The notes under the pieces: generated by a model
Told to the model about the DNA's origin: nothing
Databases searched by the model: none
Seen by the model: the letters and a program-made list of their open reading frames with translations, nothing else
In this document: positions 1 to 8,316 of the stretch, piece by piece
How the letters are laid out: each line of letters begins with the position of its first letter
How positions within the stretch are numbered: the stretch's first letter is position 1
Assembly: GCA_026395795.1 (NCBI GenBank)
Contig: JAPLYB010000036.1
Location: 1 to 50,600, forward strand
Source of the DNA: Candidatus Pacearchaeota archaeon
GTDB taxonomy: Archaea > Nanobdellota > Nanobdellia > Pacearchaeales > UBA284
Reading direction: 5' to 3'
Length of the DNA stretch: 50,600 bases
Program-made: the position numbers and the translations under genes

Positions 1-1
1 A

Positions 2-307
2 GTTGCAAATTTATCTTTTGGTGTTCCAATCGCGTGCAAGAAGTATAAATTGGAACACAACAACAATCCGATTGAAAGATATAACGGAAAACTAAAGGAT
101 AGACTAAATGGAATTAGAAAAGGATTTGGCAGTTTTGAAGGGGCAGAGGACTTTATGAATTTACAATGTGTAATTCATAATTTTGTAAATCCCCATCAAG
201 AATTGAAAGATAAAACTCCAGCAGAAATGGCAGGTATCTTTCTGCCATTGGGTAGAAACAAAATCTTAGGATTGGCGAGATATTTGGCTAATATCCCGAC
301 AATCTGA
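2..307 (+). mobile_element. C-terminal part of a DDE transposase (IS6-like), cut by window start
   Basis: The frame is open from base 2, so the TTG start in the ORF track is only an internal codon and the gene begins outside the window. The residues resemble the end of archaeal IS6/IS240-type DDE transposases: an NNPIERYNG stretch carrying the third catalytic acid (Glu), then a GFGSFEGAEDF helix, an HNFVNPHQEL segment and the closing TPAEMAGI. The stop codon overlaps TGACAGTGTCC, which read on the minus strand (GGACACTGTCA) looks like an IS6-type terminal inverted repeat, so the element probably ends near base 315. Family assignment is from motif recall; only one end is visible. Confidence 0.7.
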
Positions 308-315
308 CAGTGTCC

Positions 316-435
316 TTTTTTAGGTTTATTATGACAAATAAGAAATCCGAGATTACAACCGCAATCTTCTAAATATCTATTTAATTGTCTTATCTGTGAA
401 ATAGAAATATGCCCCGGTCTCCATGATTTACTTCA
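316..435 (-). pseudogene. Remnant of a nuclease-like gene next to the IS end
   Basis: On the minus strand a frame without start codon reads WRPGHISISQIRQLNRYLED followed by a Cys-rich CGCNLGFLIC and HNKPKKG, then runs into the putative IS terminus. The pattern (Q..QLNRYL then GFLIC) is like the C-terminal core of PD-(D/E)XK-type nucleases, but this is a weak resemblance. A TGA closes the frame upstream, and the DUF2325 gene ends in a different frame just before it. The simplest reading is a degraded gene interrupted by the transposon. Confidence 0.35.
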
Positions 436-823
436 ACGTAAAATACGGGGGAGTTGTAACTCCGTGAAACAATTGCAAAGTTGCTTGATAATTGGTTTCA
501 TTCAATAAAAAATCATAAAGATTTTGCCATCTTGCAACACCAGGGATTCTTATAATTGGTATCTCTTCAGCTCTTCTCCCAGTAGCGATATCTAGATCGG
601 TATGGCTCGCATGTTGATAAAAAAGAATTAAGACGCCAATATTTCTAGACTTAGAATACAAAGTTTTTCTTCCAGCTCTACGGTTAGACACATGATGATA
701 GCCCGACTTCGCCCCAAAATGGCCCTTTAATAAATCATCAAGTTCGTTTATTGTCCTGTAACCCCCAAGTACGAGAACACTTAATCCATCAAACAATTTC
801 GCCGTATTATCTTCTAACATCAT
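428..823 (-). CDS. DUF2325-like protein
   Basis: A 131-residue soluble protein. LSVLVLGGY (residues 14-22) looks like the Rossmann-type opening beta strand and glycine turn of DUF2325 proteins. YHH (42-44) and HASHTD (71-76) match the His and SH positions that follow in that family, and EEIPIIRI matches the terminal strand. DUF2325 proteins are small, often associated with mobile or defence loci, and have no firm biochemical role. The gene sits beside an IS end and a gene remnant, which agrees with an accessory location. A GGGTAAAGGA-like stretch at the start is on the other strand, so no Shine-Dalgarno decides the start. Confidence 0.55.
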   Translation of the reverse strand: MMLEDNTAKLFDGLSVLVLGGYRTINELDDLLKGHFGAKSGYHHVSNRRAGRKTLYSKSRNIGVLILFYQHASHTDLDIATGRRAEEIPIIRIPGVARWQNLYDFLLNETNYQATLQLFHGVTTPPYFTLK

Positions 824-884
824 TTAGGGTAAAGGATCTTCTTTAAAAACATTATCAAAAAAAATAAAAAAATAAAAAGTTAAA

Positions 885-1703
885 TTAGTTATCTGTTTCC
901 GCAAAAGGTTGTCCTTGAGTTTGTTGTCCAGCTACTTTCTTATGCAATCCCGGATTTGGCCACCAGAGCGATTTAGCAGACATTAAATCCATATTCCAAT
1001 CTCCTTTATAACTTCCAGACTCAAGATTCATATCTCCTTTCCATAGTGTTATTGAATCAAACTTTATTCTGTCTAAACTCAATTCTCCAACAACATCCAA
1101 ATTGCTTGTATCTGTAGATGTAATAACCTTTGGTGTTTTGATGATTCCTAGTTTTCTACCTAAACCAACAAAAAACCCTTTCTTCTCATTTGCAGTAGAA
1201 TTATCTGCAAGATTTTGCGGTAGGATGTAAAAAGATATACTGCCGTTGTTTACATCATTCTCATTTTTTTCTAAAAGTCTGTAAGTAACATGTTCTTTTC
1301 CTCTTCCTATAACCAAAATCCCTTGATAAGAGTCAATCTCAGCACTTTTTGGCTTGTAATTCTGCAAAAGTTCTTTTAACTTTTGTCTTAATACTGCAGG
1401 ATCACCCTTATACTGTTCTTTCAAATTCTTTGCTTCTTCAAGAATGCTTGCATTGAATGTAGTTGTTCTTACTTTTCCAATCCACATTCTTATATGCCTT
1501 GCATCACTTCCATCTGTCTTCTCAGCATACCCTATTAAAGCGCCAACAGGCCCTATAACACTAAGACTTTGCTCTATCTCTGCCTGATTTAAATCAGAAT
1601 TATCCACTGCTAGATCGGTTACATCTTCTGCAAGAACGAATGCTCCTGCGAAAATTGAAACAATCATCAAAGTCAACAAGCTTACCATTAAAATAGTCTT
1701 CAT
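885..1703 (-). CDS. Secreted protein of unknown function
   Basis: The ORF track begins 11 codons earlier, but AAAGGGGGT lies 9 bases before the internal ATG (MKTILMVSLL), so I place the start there, giving 272 residues. Residues 1 to about 25 of this version form a signal peptide (hydrophobic run ending FAGAFVLAED). The mature part has no motif I recognise. It contains an IGRGKEHVTYRLLEKNE stretch and a C-terminal segment rich in Trp and Gly (KGDWNMDLMSAKSLWWPN). It is probably exported or membrane tethered. It lies alone between two minus-strand genes. Confidence 0.6.
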   Translation of the reverse strand: MKTILMVSLLTLMIVSIFAGAFVLAEDVTDLAVDNSDLNQAEIEQSLSVIGPVGALIGYAEKTDGSDARHIRMWIGKVRTTTFNASILEEAKNLKEQYKGDPAVLRQKLKELLQNYKPKSAEIDSYQGILVIGRGKEHVTYRLLEKNENDVNNGSISFYILPQNLADNSTANEKKGFFVGLGRKLGIIKTPKVITSTDTSNLDVVGELSLDRIKFDSITLWKGDMNLESGSYKGDWNMDLMSAKSLWWPNPGLHKKVAGQQTQGQPFAETDN

Positions 1704-1957
1704 TCTATTCAAACCCCCTTTCAAATTGTTTTTCATGTTTTAAATTAAAGTTGTTTTTTATGCTTGATTTACATGTTCTTCTTAATCTGTACAAACAAAA
1801 AATACATCGATATGATGCTGAAAAATTCTTTGATTTTTTCTTGTATTTTTTTAACCATTTTATTCTATCCTCCAATCATAGAAAATCAGAAAGAAAGAAT
1901 CTATTTAGTTTCTGGGTGGAACAAAAGTGGAACAATAATAAGACAAACTTTAAATTT

Positions 1958-2740
1958 TTATCTCACAATAAGTTTAACAACATTCAATTTTCCGCTTCCT
2001 TCCTTAATTATAATTCCTTTTTTAGCAAGATTGCTCAAATGTCTTGAAAAAGAAGCTTTTGGGATCTCACTCAACTTCTGCAATCTTCCTTGAGTACTTC
2101 TTCTGCCTTCTTTAATCAAGATATCAATTATTAAATTTTCTCTTTGATTAAGTATCCTACGAATGCTAGCTAATTTACTTTCCTTTTTTTTAATAACTCT
2201 TTTCACAAGAACTTCTTTCTTTCCTTTCCTAGTTCTTAAAAATAAGATAATTACTGCAGCAATCAACAGAATAAGAATCACAATGACAATCACATTCATC
2301 CAATTAACTTGTACTGGAATATCTTCCAGCGTATAAACTAAATTCACATTCAACCCGTCTTTTCCTGAAAATTCTAAAACAAGCAATCCCTGATCAGAGC
2401 TTATTACAGGAGTTCCAGAATAGGAAAGAAGTTTTGCAGTAACAGGAAGGCTTATCCTGACATAATAGTCATCATAAAGCTGGCTAGAATTTAAGTTAAA
2501 AATCCAATTTGCTCCTTGTTTTATTGTTAAATCCTGAGTAAATCCAGAGAGAGATTTGTTTTCAAAATCAATTCCTGCAATATCCGGATTTGCATCAGCA
2601 ATCCCTAGAACAATTGCCCCACCTTGATTATCTAAAACCACGTTAAGAGAAAGTTCTTGTGCGTTTATACAAGAACTAAAAAAGATGATTCCAATCAATA
2701 CTATACCAAACAACCCTAAAGATTTATTCCAACCCACCAT
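1958..2740 (-). CDS. Membrane-anchored winged-helix regulator
   Basis: Architecture read from the 260-aa product: a signal sequence to about residue 27 (with an SSCIN lipobox-like stretch), an extracellular beta-rich domain of about 115 residues, one transmembrane helix near 145-168, a basic stop-transfer (RTRKGKKEVLVKRVIKKK), then a cytoplasmic winged-helix domain in the last 75 residues (QRENLIIDILIKEGRRSTQG, then KASFSRHLSNLAKKGII as recognition helix and wing). This layout is known from archaeal membrane-bound HTH proteins (COG2512-like). It suggests a one-component sensor that binds DNA from the membrane. The signal is unknown. The gene ends just after Hjc begins its own operon upstream, with a 12-bp gap. 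Confidence 0.75.
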   Translation of the reverse strand: MVGWNKSLGLFGIVLIGIIFFSSCINAQELSLNVVLDNQGGAIVLGIADANPDIAGIDFENKSLSGFTQDLTIKQGANWIFNLNSSQLYDDYYVRISLPVTAKLLSYSGTPVISSDQGLLVLEFSGKDGLNVNLVYTLEDIPVQVNWMNVIVIVILILLIAAVIILFLRTRKGKKEVLVKRVIKKKESKLASIRRILNQRENLIIDILIKEGRRSTQGRLQKLSEIPKASFSRHLSNLAKKGIIIKEGSGKLNVVKLIVR

Positions 2741-2751
2741 TTTACCTCTTT

Positions 2752-3126
2752 TTAAATTATTCTCAAATTAAGCTCTTTTGCCTTCTCTATACTAATTGCA
2801 AAATTCTTTCCAGTATCTTCAAGGTGCTCTGGTTTGACAAAAAGCCATTCTGTTCTTAAAAACTTAAACGCAAGTATTGGTTGAACACCAAATTTTTTAG
2901 CAAAATGTACAAAATCAGTCATTTGCTCTTTGGTTATGTATCTCCTTTTATCTCTTGATGTTTTAACTTCAATAGCATAAGACTGTTCTCCATTTCCAGC
3001 TAATAAATCACATGAAGGTTCTGGCATGCATCCAGAGCCAGCAACTCGAACAACAGCAAATTCTCTATCCCAAAGTAAATGAAACAATTCCCTTTCAGCT
3101 GCAATCCCCTTTTTTTTGTTTCCCAT
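2752..3126 (-). CDS. hjc: Archaeal Holliday junction resolvase Hjc
   Basis: A 124-residue nuclease of the usual Hjc length. It cleaves four-way DNA junctions in recombinational repair. The PD-(D/E)XK active site is visible: E11 in GIAAERELFHLL, D40 in SCDLLAGN, and E53-x-K55 in IEVKTS. The N-terminal KGxxAERE and VVRVAGSG motifs are typical. A small Cys-containing insertion (GCMPEPSC) precedes the catalytic Asp where most Hjc proteins have a shorter loop. It is followed closely by the membrane regulator on the same strand, with which it is probably cotranscribed. Confidence 0.92.
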   Translation of the reverse strand: MGNKKKGIAAERELFHLLWDREFAVVRVAGSGCMPEPSCDLLAGNGEQSYAIEVKTSRDKRRYITKEQMTDFVHFAKKFGVQPILAFKFLRTEWLFVKPEHLEDTGKNFAISIEKAKELNLRII

Positions 3127-3181
3127 TTTTATGTATATTACAAAACAGTAATGTATTTAAAACTTTTTTCATGTAAATAAA

Positions 3182-3416
3182 ATGGATAAAACTGAACTAG
3201 CTACAATCTATTTTGGTTCACGCCTGGGATAACCTCGATTCAAATCCACAATTTTCTTTAGCTTGCACAGATAATATAATTGCGTATTATGCTGAGGCAG
3301 AAAGAAAGGGTAATTTTGAAGAACTAGAAGCAATAAAACCATTGTATGAGGAAGCGCTAACTCTTAGAGATATTGTTCAAATCCCAAAAACGTGCTTAGA
3401 ATTGTTGCTCGCCTAG
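3182..3416 (+). pseudogene. Small gene, possibly frameshifted
   Basis: A TATA-like TTTAAAAC sits about 25 bases upstream of an ATG at 3182, a good leaderless arrangement. From that ATG the frame gives only MDKTELATIYFGSRLG before a stop. The next frame (the ORF track's TTG start at 3213) continues for 67 residues with good helical character (YAEAERKGNFEELEAIKPLY). A single-base shift within about 3201-3232 would join them into a roughly 77-residue protein. No homology is recognised. It may be a broken gene, a sequencing error, or two unrelated ORFs. Its end overlaps the convergent histone-fold gene by 3 bases. Confidence 0.35.
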
Positions 3417-3577
3417 ACATCCTGCGGCAGAATCGTGGTCCTATGATTTGCTTTTGCTCTTTCCTCTGCTTTCTTTAGAATTTCTTCAATTTTCTTATTA
3501 AGTGCTTCTGGCAGATCAACAGAAACTCTCAGTTTCACAACTTCTTTTATCTTATTTTTAACAATTAAGTCTGCCAT
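3413..3577 (-). CDS. Small histone-fold protein (DUF1931-like)
   Basis: Missed by the ORF track (54 residues). The translation opens MADLIVKNKIKEVVKLRVSV and continues DLPEALNKKIEEILKKAEERA then KANHRTTILPQDV. This matches the DUF1931/archaeal histone-like pattern: an I-V-K-x-K-I-K-E start, a long central helix with EALxxKIEEIL, and the RAKANxRxTxxPxDV ending that corresponds to histone helix alpha3. Such proteins are thought to bind DNA. A GGAAGAAG Shine-Dalgarno lies just before the ATG. It follows the zinc-ribbon gene on the same strand, with a hairpin between them. Confidence 0.75.
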   Translation of the reverse strand: MADLIVKNKIKEVVKLRVSVDLPEALNKKIEEILKKAEERAKANHRTTILPQDV

Positions 3578-3620
3578 CTTCTTCCTTTTCAAATTAAGCG
3601 AATATATTAAAAAATAAAAT

Positions 3621-3646
3621 GCCCGAAAATCTCCTGATTTTCGAGG
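3621..3646 (-). repeat. Single hairpin related to the double-hairpin family (copy F)
   Basis: On the minus strand CGAAAAT-caggag-ATTTTCG forms a perfect 7-bp stem with an AGGAG-containing loop, followed by GGGCA. It lies 14 bases after the stop of the DUF5679-like gene and about 45 bases before the histone-fold gene. Only one of the two hairpins of the family is obvious here. Confidence 0.5.
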
Positions 3647-3660
3647 GAATTAAATTAAAA

Positions 3661-3825
3661 TTAACATTGGGGTTTGTTTTTTCCAACAATCTTGAACATG
3701 TTGGTTCCACATTCCACGCATTTTCCTGTTACAGCCCAAGTTCCTGGCTTGATCTCTCTTGGAGCAGGGTCTTTCATTTTTCTTTTGTCCTTGCACTTCA
3801 TGCATCTTCCTTCAAATTCTACCAT
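3661..3825 (-). CDS. DUF5679-like zinc-ribbon protein
   Basis: Missed by the ORF track (54 residues). The sequence has two CxxC knuckles, GRCMKCKDKRKMKDP and GKCVECGTNMFKI, in the arrangement of the DUF5679 family (CxxCKxKxxM...GxCxxCGTxMF). Zinc binding is expected and function is unknown; such proteins are common in archaeal and CPR genomes. A strong AAAGGAGG Shine-Dalgarno lies 8 bases upstream of the ATG, and a TTTATAAA TATA box about 90 bases upstream on the same strand. It leads a two-gene unit with the histone-fold gene. Confidence 0.8.
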   Translation of the reverse strand: MVEFEGRCMKCKDKRKMKDPAPREIKPGTWAVTGKCVECGTNMFKIVGKNKPQC

Positions 3826-3985
3826 TTTTTGTTTTTCCTCCTTTGAGTTTAGTAAATCAATGATTATCAGCTAAATCTTTTAGCGACGATGGAATTAGAA
3901 TGTCTTAGTTTATAAAGCTTGCTAAAGCACATTTATAGAAAATAAAAATCTCAATATAATGGACATATGATTAACCATAACTAAC

Positions 3986-4825
3986 TTACTTCGTTTTTGT
4001 TACCTTACTAAGTATTTTTCCATGGTCCATAACATTATCCAACTTAACTTCTACCAAGCAACCGAAATCTCCTTGTCCCCCCACCCAATGCGTTTTTGCA
4101 AAAGAATAATCACAGTGATGACAAACAGAAGAACATATTCTATCAGTTTCATCAAAGCGATTAAGGTGTCTTCTGCCTTCCAAATCCGATTCACAACGGC
4201 CAATATTCACATAAACCGAGGCAGTTGAAATCCCCACTCTCTTTCCTTTAAAATGAAAATCAGCAGGGTCTATCACTAAATTTTTTTCTTGCAGTTCTCG
4301 TCCAGACATGTCCTTTAATGACAAAACCAAGCCATATTCTGAATCTCCTGGAACTAACTTCAAAGCCTTCAAGTAAATTAACTTTCCTCCACAAATGCTA
4401 ATCCCTCTTAACCCAAGCTCTCTACACAATTCTTCTGGAATTCGACCATTACCCCTATAAGCATCAGGAGTAGGGTTTAGAACAACCCCAAATCTAAATG
4501 TAAACGCTCCATTAAAGTCCGTCCCTCTATACATTTCATCTATTAATACATCTAAATTATTATTTCCTTTCATATTTTCTGGAGCAACTTTTGCAGGAAC
4601 TAATTTCGGGAAAGCCATATAAAAGCAAACATTGGACAGTAAAGAAGTTTTACCGAAATCACCATCAACGCTTCTTGGCTCTCTCAATATCTGTAGCGCT
4701 TTTTTTGAAAAACCCTGTCCAGATAGAGAATTAACATAGGCCTTATAATCCGGCAGTCTGTCAGCATTTTCCATAACGAGTGTTCCGATCTGCTTTTTTT
4801 CATAAAGAGGCATTTGCTTTGGCAT
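3986..4825 (-). CDS. Hypothetical 279-aa protein with Cys/His cluster
   Basis: Not recognised. Soluble, no signal peptide. Residues 85-130 mix charged and aromatic residues (DEMYRGTDFNGAFTFRFGVV). The C-terminal third carries ICSSVCHHCDYSFAKTH, a cluster of three Cys and three His that could bind metal. It begins with ATG after an AAACTTTTT-type promoter region and stands alone between two intergenic gaps. The codon usage looks like that of its neighbours. Confidence 0.6.
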   Translation of the reverse strand: MPKQMPLYEKKQIGTLVMENADRLPDYKAYVNSLSGQGFSKKALQILREPRSVDGDFGKTSLLSNVCFYMAFPKLVPAKVAPENMKGNNNLDVLIDEMYRGTDFNGAFTFRFGVVLNPTPDAYRGNGRIPEELCRELGLRGISICGGKLIYLKALKLVPGDSEYGLVLSLKDMSGRELQEKNLVIDPADFHFKGKRVGISTASVYVNIGRCESDLEGRRHLNRFDETDRICSSVCHHCDYSFAKTHWVGGQGDFGCLVEVKLDNVMDHGKILSKVTKTK

Positions 4826-4888
4826 GATTTCTAAATACCTAGAAACTTTTTAAACCTTTCGTCAATGTCATTCTAGAATTAATATTAA

Positions 4889-6373
4889 TTAAGATTTCTC
4901 TTCACCAATCTTTTTCTCTTCTAAATTTTTCATGAATGGAAAGAAGATAACATCTCTTATTGATGGGGAATTTGTTAATAACATAACAATCCTGTCCACC
5001 CCAATCCCGATTCCTCCTGTTGGGGGCATGCCGTGTTCCATGGCATTCAAAAAATCATTATCAACATCGCTAGTCCAAGGCTCTTCTTCATTCTTTCTTT
5101 CTCTAACTTGCTCTTCAAGTAATTTTCTTTGTAAAAGAGGATCGTTTAATTCAGAATAAGCATTTCCGAGTTCCATACCACAGCAAGTTGGTTCAAATCT
5201 TTCAATTAAAGCAGGATTCTCTCTATGAATCTTGCATAAAGGACAGGTTTCTTTAGGATAATCTATAACAATTGTTGGTTCAACTATCTTTTTGGCAAAT
5301 GTTTCAAATAATTCATTGATTAACTCTCCTCTTGGAGATTTTTTACTCACTTTATCTGGAGCGTATTTTTCAGCTATTTTGAATAATTCATCATCAGACA
5401 TTTTTTCCACATTTATATCAAAATTTTCATTGATAGCATCATGCATAGTTACTCTTCTCCACTTTCCGAAATCAATTTTATTTCCCTGATATTCAAACTT
5501 GGTTGTTCCAAGAATCTTTTTAGCAACAAAAGCCATCATTTCTTCAAATAAGTCTGCAACTCCATCCCGGTCAATATACGCTTCATAAGATTCAAGCATA
5601 GTAAACTCAGGATTATGCTGCATGTCAACTGATTCGTTTCTAAAGTTCTTGCATATAGTATAAACTTTTTCAAATCCACCGACTAATAATCTCTTTAAAT
5701 AAAGTTCAGGAGAAACTCCCAAGTATATATCCATATCCAAATCATTGAGGTGTGTTTCAAATGGTTTTGCAGCTGCTCCGCCATAAATGGGCTGCAAGAT
5801 CGGGGTTTCAACTTCAAGGTAACCTTTAGAATTTAAAAATTCCTTAATCGCTTGGATTATCTTTGTTCTTGTAATAAAAACTTCTTTAACTTTCGGATTT
5901 GCAATTAGATCAAGATATCTTTTTCTGTATCTCTCTTCCACATCTTGCAATCCATGAAATTTTTCAGGTAAAGGCAAGATTGCTTTTGTTAAGATGGTGG
6001 ATTTTGTAACAAAAACAGAAAGCTCTCCTCTTTTTGTCCTGAAGATAGTCCCTTCAACACCAATAAAATCTCCTGCATCAATATTTTTTATTTCACTTGA
6101 GATTTTATCTTTAAACACAAGCTGGATTTTTCCAGATCCATCTTGTAAAGAAATAAAATTAATCCGGCCCATATCTCTCACAGACATGACTCTTCCGCAA
6201 ACACTGACTTTTGTTTTATCCTCTCCCTCATTTTTAAGATCTTTGAATTTTTCTTGCAATTCCTGAGCGAGATGAGTTCTGTTATAACTATAAGGATAAG
6301 GATTAATTCCCTTTTTTCTAAGCTCCTCGATTTTCTTGAGTCTTTCTTTTACAATCTCATCTTCACGTGTCAT
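4889..6373 (-). CDS. lysS: Lysyl-tRNA synthetase, class II
   Basis: Charges tRNA-Lys with lysine. The order is an N-terminal helix, an OB-fold anticodon-binding domain (VCGRVMSVRDMGRINFISLQ, about residues 58-77), and the class II catalytic core with motif 2 FRNESVDMQHNPEFTMLE and motif 3 GIGIGVDRIVMLL near the end. The length of 494 is normal. Many archaea use class I LysRS; class II is common in DPANN. One oddity: the segment normally reading SPLA...GGREI is CPLCKIHRENP...TCCGMELGN here, adding four Cys around the active-site region. Next upstream on the same strand is TrmY. Confidence 0.95.
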   Translation of the reverse strand: MTREDEIVKERLKKIEELRKKGINPYPYSYNRTHLAQELQEKFKDLKNEGEDKTKVSVCGRVMSVRDMGRINFISLQDGSGKIQLVFKDKISSEIKNIDAGDFIGVEGTIFRTKRGELSVFVTKSTILTKAILPLPEKFHGLQDVEERYRKRYLDLIANPKVKEVFITRTKIIQAIKEFLNSKGYLEVETPILQPIYGGAAAKPFETHLNDLDMDIYLGVSPELYLKRLLVGGFEKVYTICKNFRNESVDMQHNPEFTMLESYEAYIDRDGVADLFEEMMAFVAKKILGTTKFEYQGNKIDFGKWRRVTMHDAINENFDINVEKMSDDELFKIAEKYAPDKVSKKSPRGELINELFETFAKKIVEPTIVIDYPKETCPLCKIHRENPALIERFEPTCCGMELGNAYSELNDPLLQRKLLEEQVRERKNEEEPWTSDVDNDFLNAMEHGMPPTGGIGIGVDRIVMLLTNSPSIRDVIFFPFMKNLEEKKIGEEKS

Positions 6374-6411
6374 AAAAACCTAAAATAGACTTGATTTAAA
6401 TATGTTTTGAA

Positions 6412-6996
6412 TTAATTTGCTCTTAGATCCAATTCATTCTGCAAAATCGTCAAGCTCTGACTTGCAAAATACATAACTTTTCCTAAAGAAATCATCTTAG
6501 CAATTTTTTCAATCTCTTTCTTCTCTTGCTTGGGGATTCCTTCATGATCTCCTAAAACAAAAACAGCTTCTTTTAAATCTGATTTAACATTTCTTAAACT
6601 CTCTCCCTTCAAATCCAACAAATAAATCTCTTTGCCTTCTTTTTTTAAATCATTCACAACCTCAAGAAAGTTTTTTCTTTCAATAAAACAAGAATCAAAT
6701 ACTTCTGTTCTCTGCCCTCTCTTATATTTGTACAACATTTTCTTAATCAAACCAGCAACATCCTTCTTAGAAACAAACTCTTTGTTCTTTTCATTTATTT
6801 CAAGAATAATATGTCTTGGAGGATCAGGTTGTCCATAAAATATCAAATGAAGTCTAACTTCTGGTCTGATGGCATTTGAAACAAAAAAACTATTAATAAC
6901 AAAATGGCATACAATATCCATTCTCCCAGCATCTTTCAAATCTTTAAAGTTTCCTGTTGTGCTTGCTTTAGATGAAAAATAAATAAATTCCCTCAT
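6412..6996 (-). CDS. trmY: tRNA (pseudouridine(54)-N1)-methyltransferase TrmY
   Basis: A SPOUT-class methyltransferase (194 residues, typical length) that methylates N1 of pseudouridine-54 in the T loop of archaeal tRNAs. Recognised by MREFIYFSSKASTTGNFKDL at the start, the RMDIVCHFVINSFF segment, and the C-terminal SAM-binding knot with FVLGDHEGIP and MISLGKVMYFASQSL. It follows the TtuA-like gene by 41 bases on the same strand, and both act on the tRNA T loop, so an operon for T-loop modification is likely. Confidence 0.93.
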   Translation of the reverse strand: MREFIYFSSKASTTGNFKDLKDAGRMDIVCHFVINSFFVSNAIRPEVRLHLIFYGQPDPPRHIILEINEKNKEFVSKKDVAGLIKKMLYKYKRGQRTEVFDSCFIERKNFLEVVNDLKKEGKEIYLLDLKGESLRNVKSDLKEAVFVLGDHEGIPKQEKKEIEKIAKMISLGKVMYFASQSLTILQNELDLRAN

Positions 6997-7037
6997 AATT
7001 AAGAATATCGAATAAGATATTTAAATGTTAATAAAAT

Positions 7038-7907
7038 TCAATTGCAAGATTCACATGTGCTACATTTCCCCTTGAAACCAACTTCTTTCAACATTTTACA
7101 AGCTTTGCATATTTCATTCCTTGAAGGCTCGCCACATAATTTGCAATATTTCAAATCCTTTCCAACAGTCTTCCTAAGATCTTTTTGTATAATCAAGAAG
7201 TTTTTAACAAGATTCTCCTTCACACAAGAACTAATTTTTTCAAGTTCATCAAGTTTTCTTCTAATTTCATGCCTAAACGCTCCAACAACGCAAGGACACC
7301 TTTGATAAAGTACTGGAAATTTTTTCTCTCTTGAATAAATTTCAACATCTTTCTCTTTCATAAAATACAATGGCTTGATTCTCGCAACAAATTTTCTATC
7401 TTGTATTGACCCGGTTAATGGACCGAGATTAACTCCAATCATCGGATTTCCTTTCATTAAATTCATAAGAACATTTTGAGCTTCATCATCAAGATTATGC
7501 CCCGTTACAAGTTTGTTTGCTCCAATTTCTCGAGCTTTTTTGTTTAAAATCCATCTTCTTATTATCCCGCACACAGTACATTGCTTAAGTTTTTGTTTAT
7601 TCTGTAAAACACTCTTGACATAACACATTGCATATCCTATTTCATCTCTTATACTATAAACATACAAAGGGATTTTATATTGTGAACAAAATTTTCGTAC
7701 ATCTTCTTCATTCTCATCACTCCATTTTCCCATAAGGAGATTAATATGTATCGCATGAACATTATATCCGAATTTTTTAAGCAAAAAAGCAACAACTGTC
7801 GAATCTTTTCCTCCAGACATAGCCACAAAGATCTTATCTTTCTTTTTACAAAGACCATACTTTTTGATAGTCTGCCTTATTTTTGACTCAAATTGCTTTT
7901 GATTCAT
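7038..7907 (-). CDS. ttuA: tRNA thiolation protein, TtuA/NcsA family
   Basis: ATP-dependent tRNA 2-thiolation enzyme (position 54 or wobble 34). The PP-loop MSGGKDSTV is at residues 30-38. The Fe-S cysteines fit the family: CTVC after residue 110 and RCPC further on, plus the GHNLDDEAQNVLMNL signature. The C terminus has a zinc ribbon (CKLCGEP...ICKAC) and CSTCESC. The N-terminal zinc finger usual for TtuA is absent: the protein starts directly with the helix before the PP-loop. The start overlaps the end of the PIN gene by 20 bases, so translation is probably coupled. Confidence 0.85.
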   Translation of the reverse strand: MNQKQFESKIRQTIKKYGLCKKKDKIFVAMSGGKDSTVVAFLLKKFGYNVHAIHINLLMGKWSDENEEDVRKFCSQYKIPLYVYSIRDEIGYAMCYVKSVLQNKQKLKQCTVCGIIRRWILNKKAREIGANKLVTGHNLDDEAQNVLMNLMKGNPMIGVNLGPLTGSIQDRKFVARIKPLYFMKEKDVEIYSREKKFPVLYQRCPCVVGAFRHEIRRKLDELEKISSCVKENLVKNFLIIQKDLRKTVGKDLKYCKLCGEPSRNEICKACKMLKEVGFKGKCSTCESCN

Positions 7908-8316
7908 TTTTAAAAGTTTTTATGATTTCTTTAGTCGTAAAAATTCTAACAGCTTTCTGCTTTTTAAAATGTTTATCATCACTCCAGACAGGACAATTAA
8001 AAGCAAGAGCTGTTGCTATGAACTGAACATCATTTGGATCTATTTTACTGATTATCTGTATAGCTTTTTCTTTATATGCTCTAGAAAAATATGCAGGGAT
8101 TATCTTCACATATTTTACTAATCTCAGGAATAACACATCAAACTCCCTTTCAGTCAAACCAGTTTTTCTGATTATCTCCTCTTTATGATTTTTTATCTCC
8201 TCGAATTCAAATTCTGGAAAAAGAAAATTCATTTTAAAATTAGTTAGAATCTCTCTGCAGATACCCTCTTTTATTAAAGCAGAAATAAATATGTTGGTAT
8301 CAATTACTATATTCAT
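7888..8316 (-). CDS. PIN-domain ribonuclease, VapC-like toxin
   Basis: I start at MNIVIDTNIFISALI (internal Met 8 of the track ORF), the normal beginning of a PIN domain. First acid D6 in IDTN; an EIKNHKEEI helix carries the second; the later acids are in IDPNDVQFIATA and the WSDDKHF motif. These form the metal-binding site of a single-strand RNase. The gene overlaps its upstream partner by 17 bases, as in VapBC pairs, and its own end overlaps ttuA by 20 bases. Whether it is an active toxin is inferred. Confidence 0.8.
   Translation of the reverse strand: MNIVIDTNIFISALIKEGICREILTNFKMNFLFPEFEFEEIKNHKEEIIRKTGLTEREFDVLFLRLVKYVKIIPAYFSRAYKEKAIQIISKIDPNDVQFIATALAFNCPVWSDDKHFKKQKAVRIFTTKEIIKTFKNESKAI

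Noticed and set aside
1751-2093. Two overlapping plus-strand ORFs (98 and 109 aa)
   Set aside because: AT-rich, Phe/Ile/Asn-heavy frames that run into the antisense of the winged-helix domain; no promoter or motif.
3619-3874. Plus-strand ORFs of 75 and 66 aa
   Set aside because: They are antisense to the DUF5679-like gene, whose Cys pairs and Shine-Dalgarno make the minus strand the coding one.
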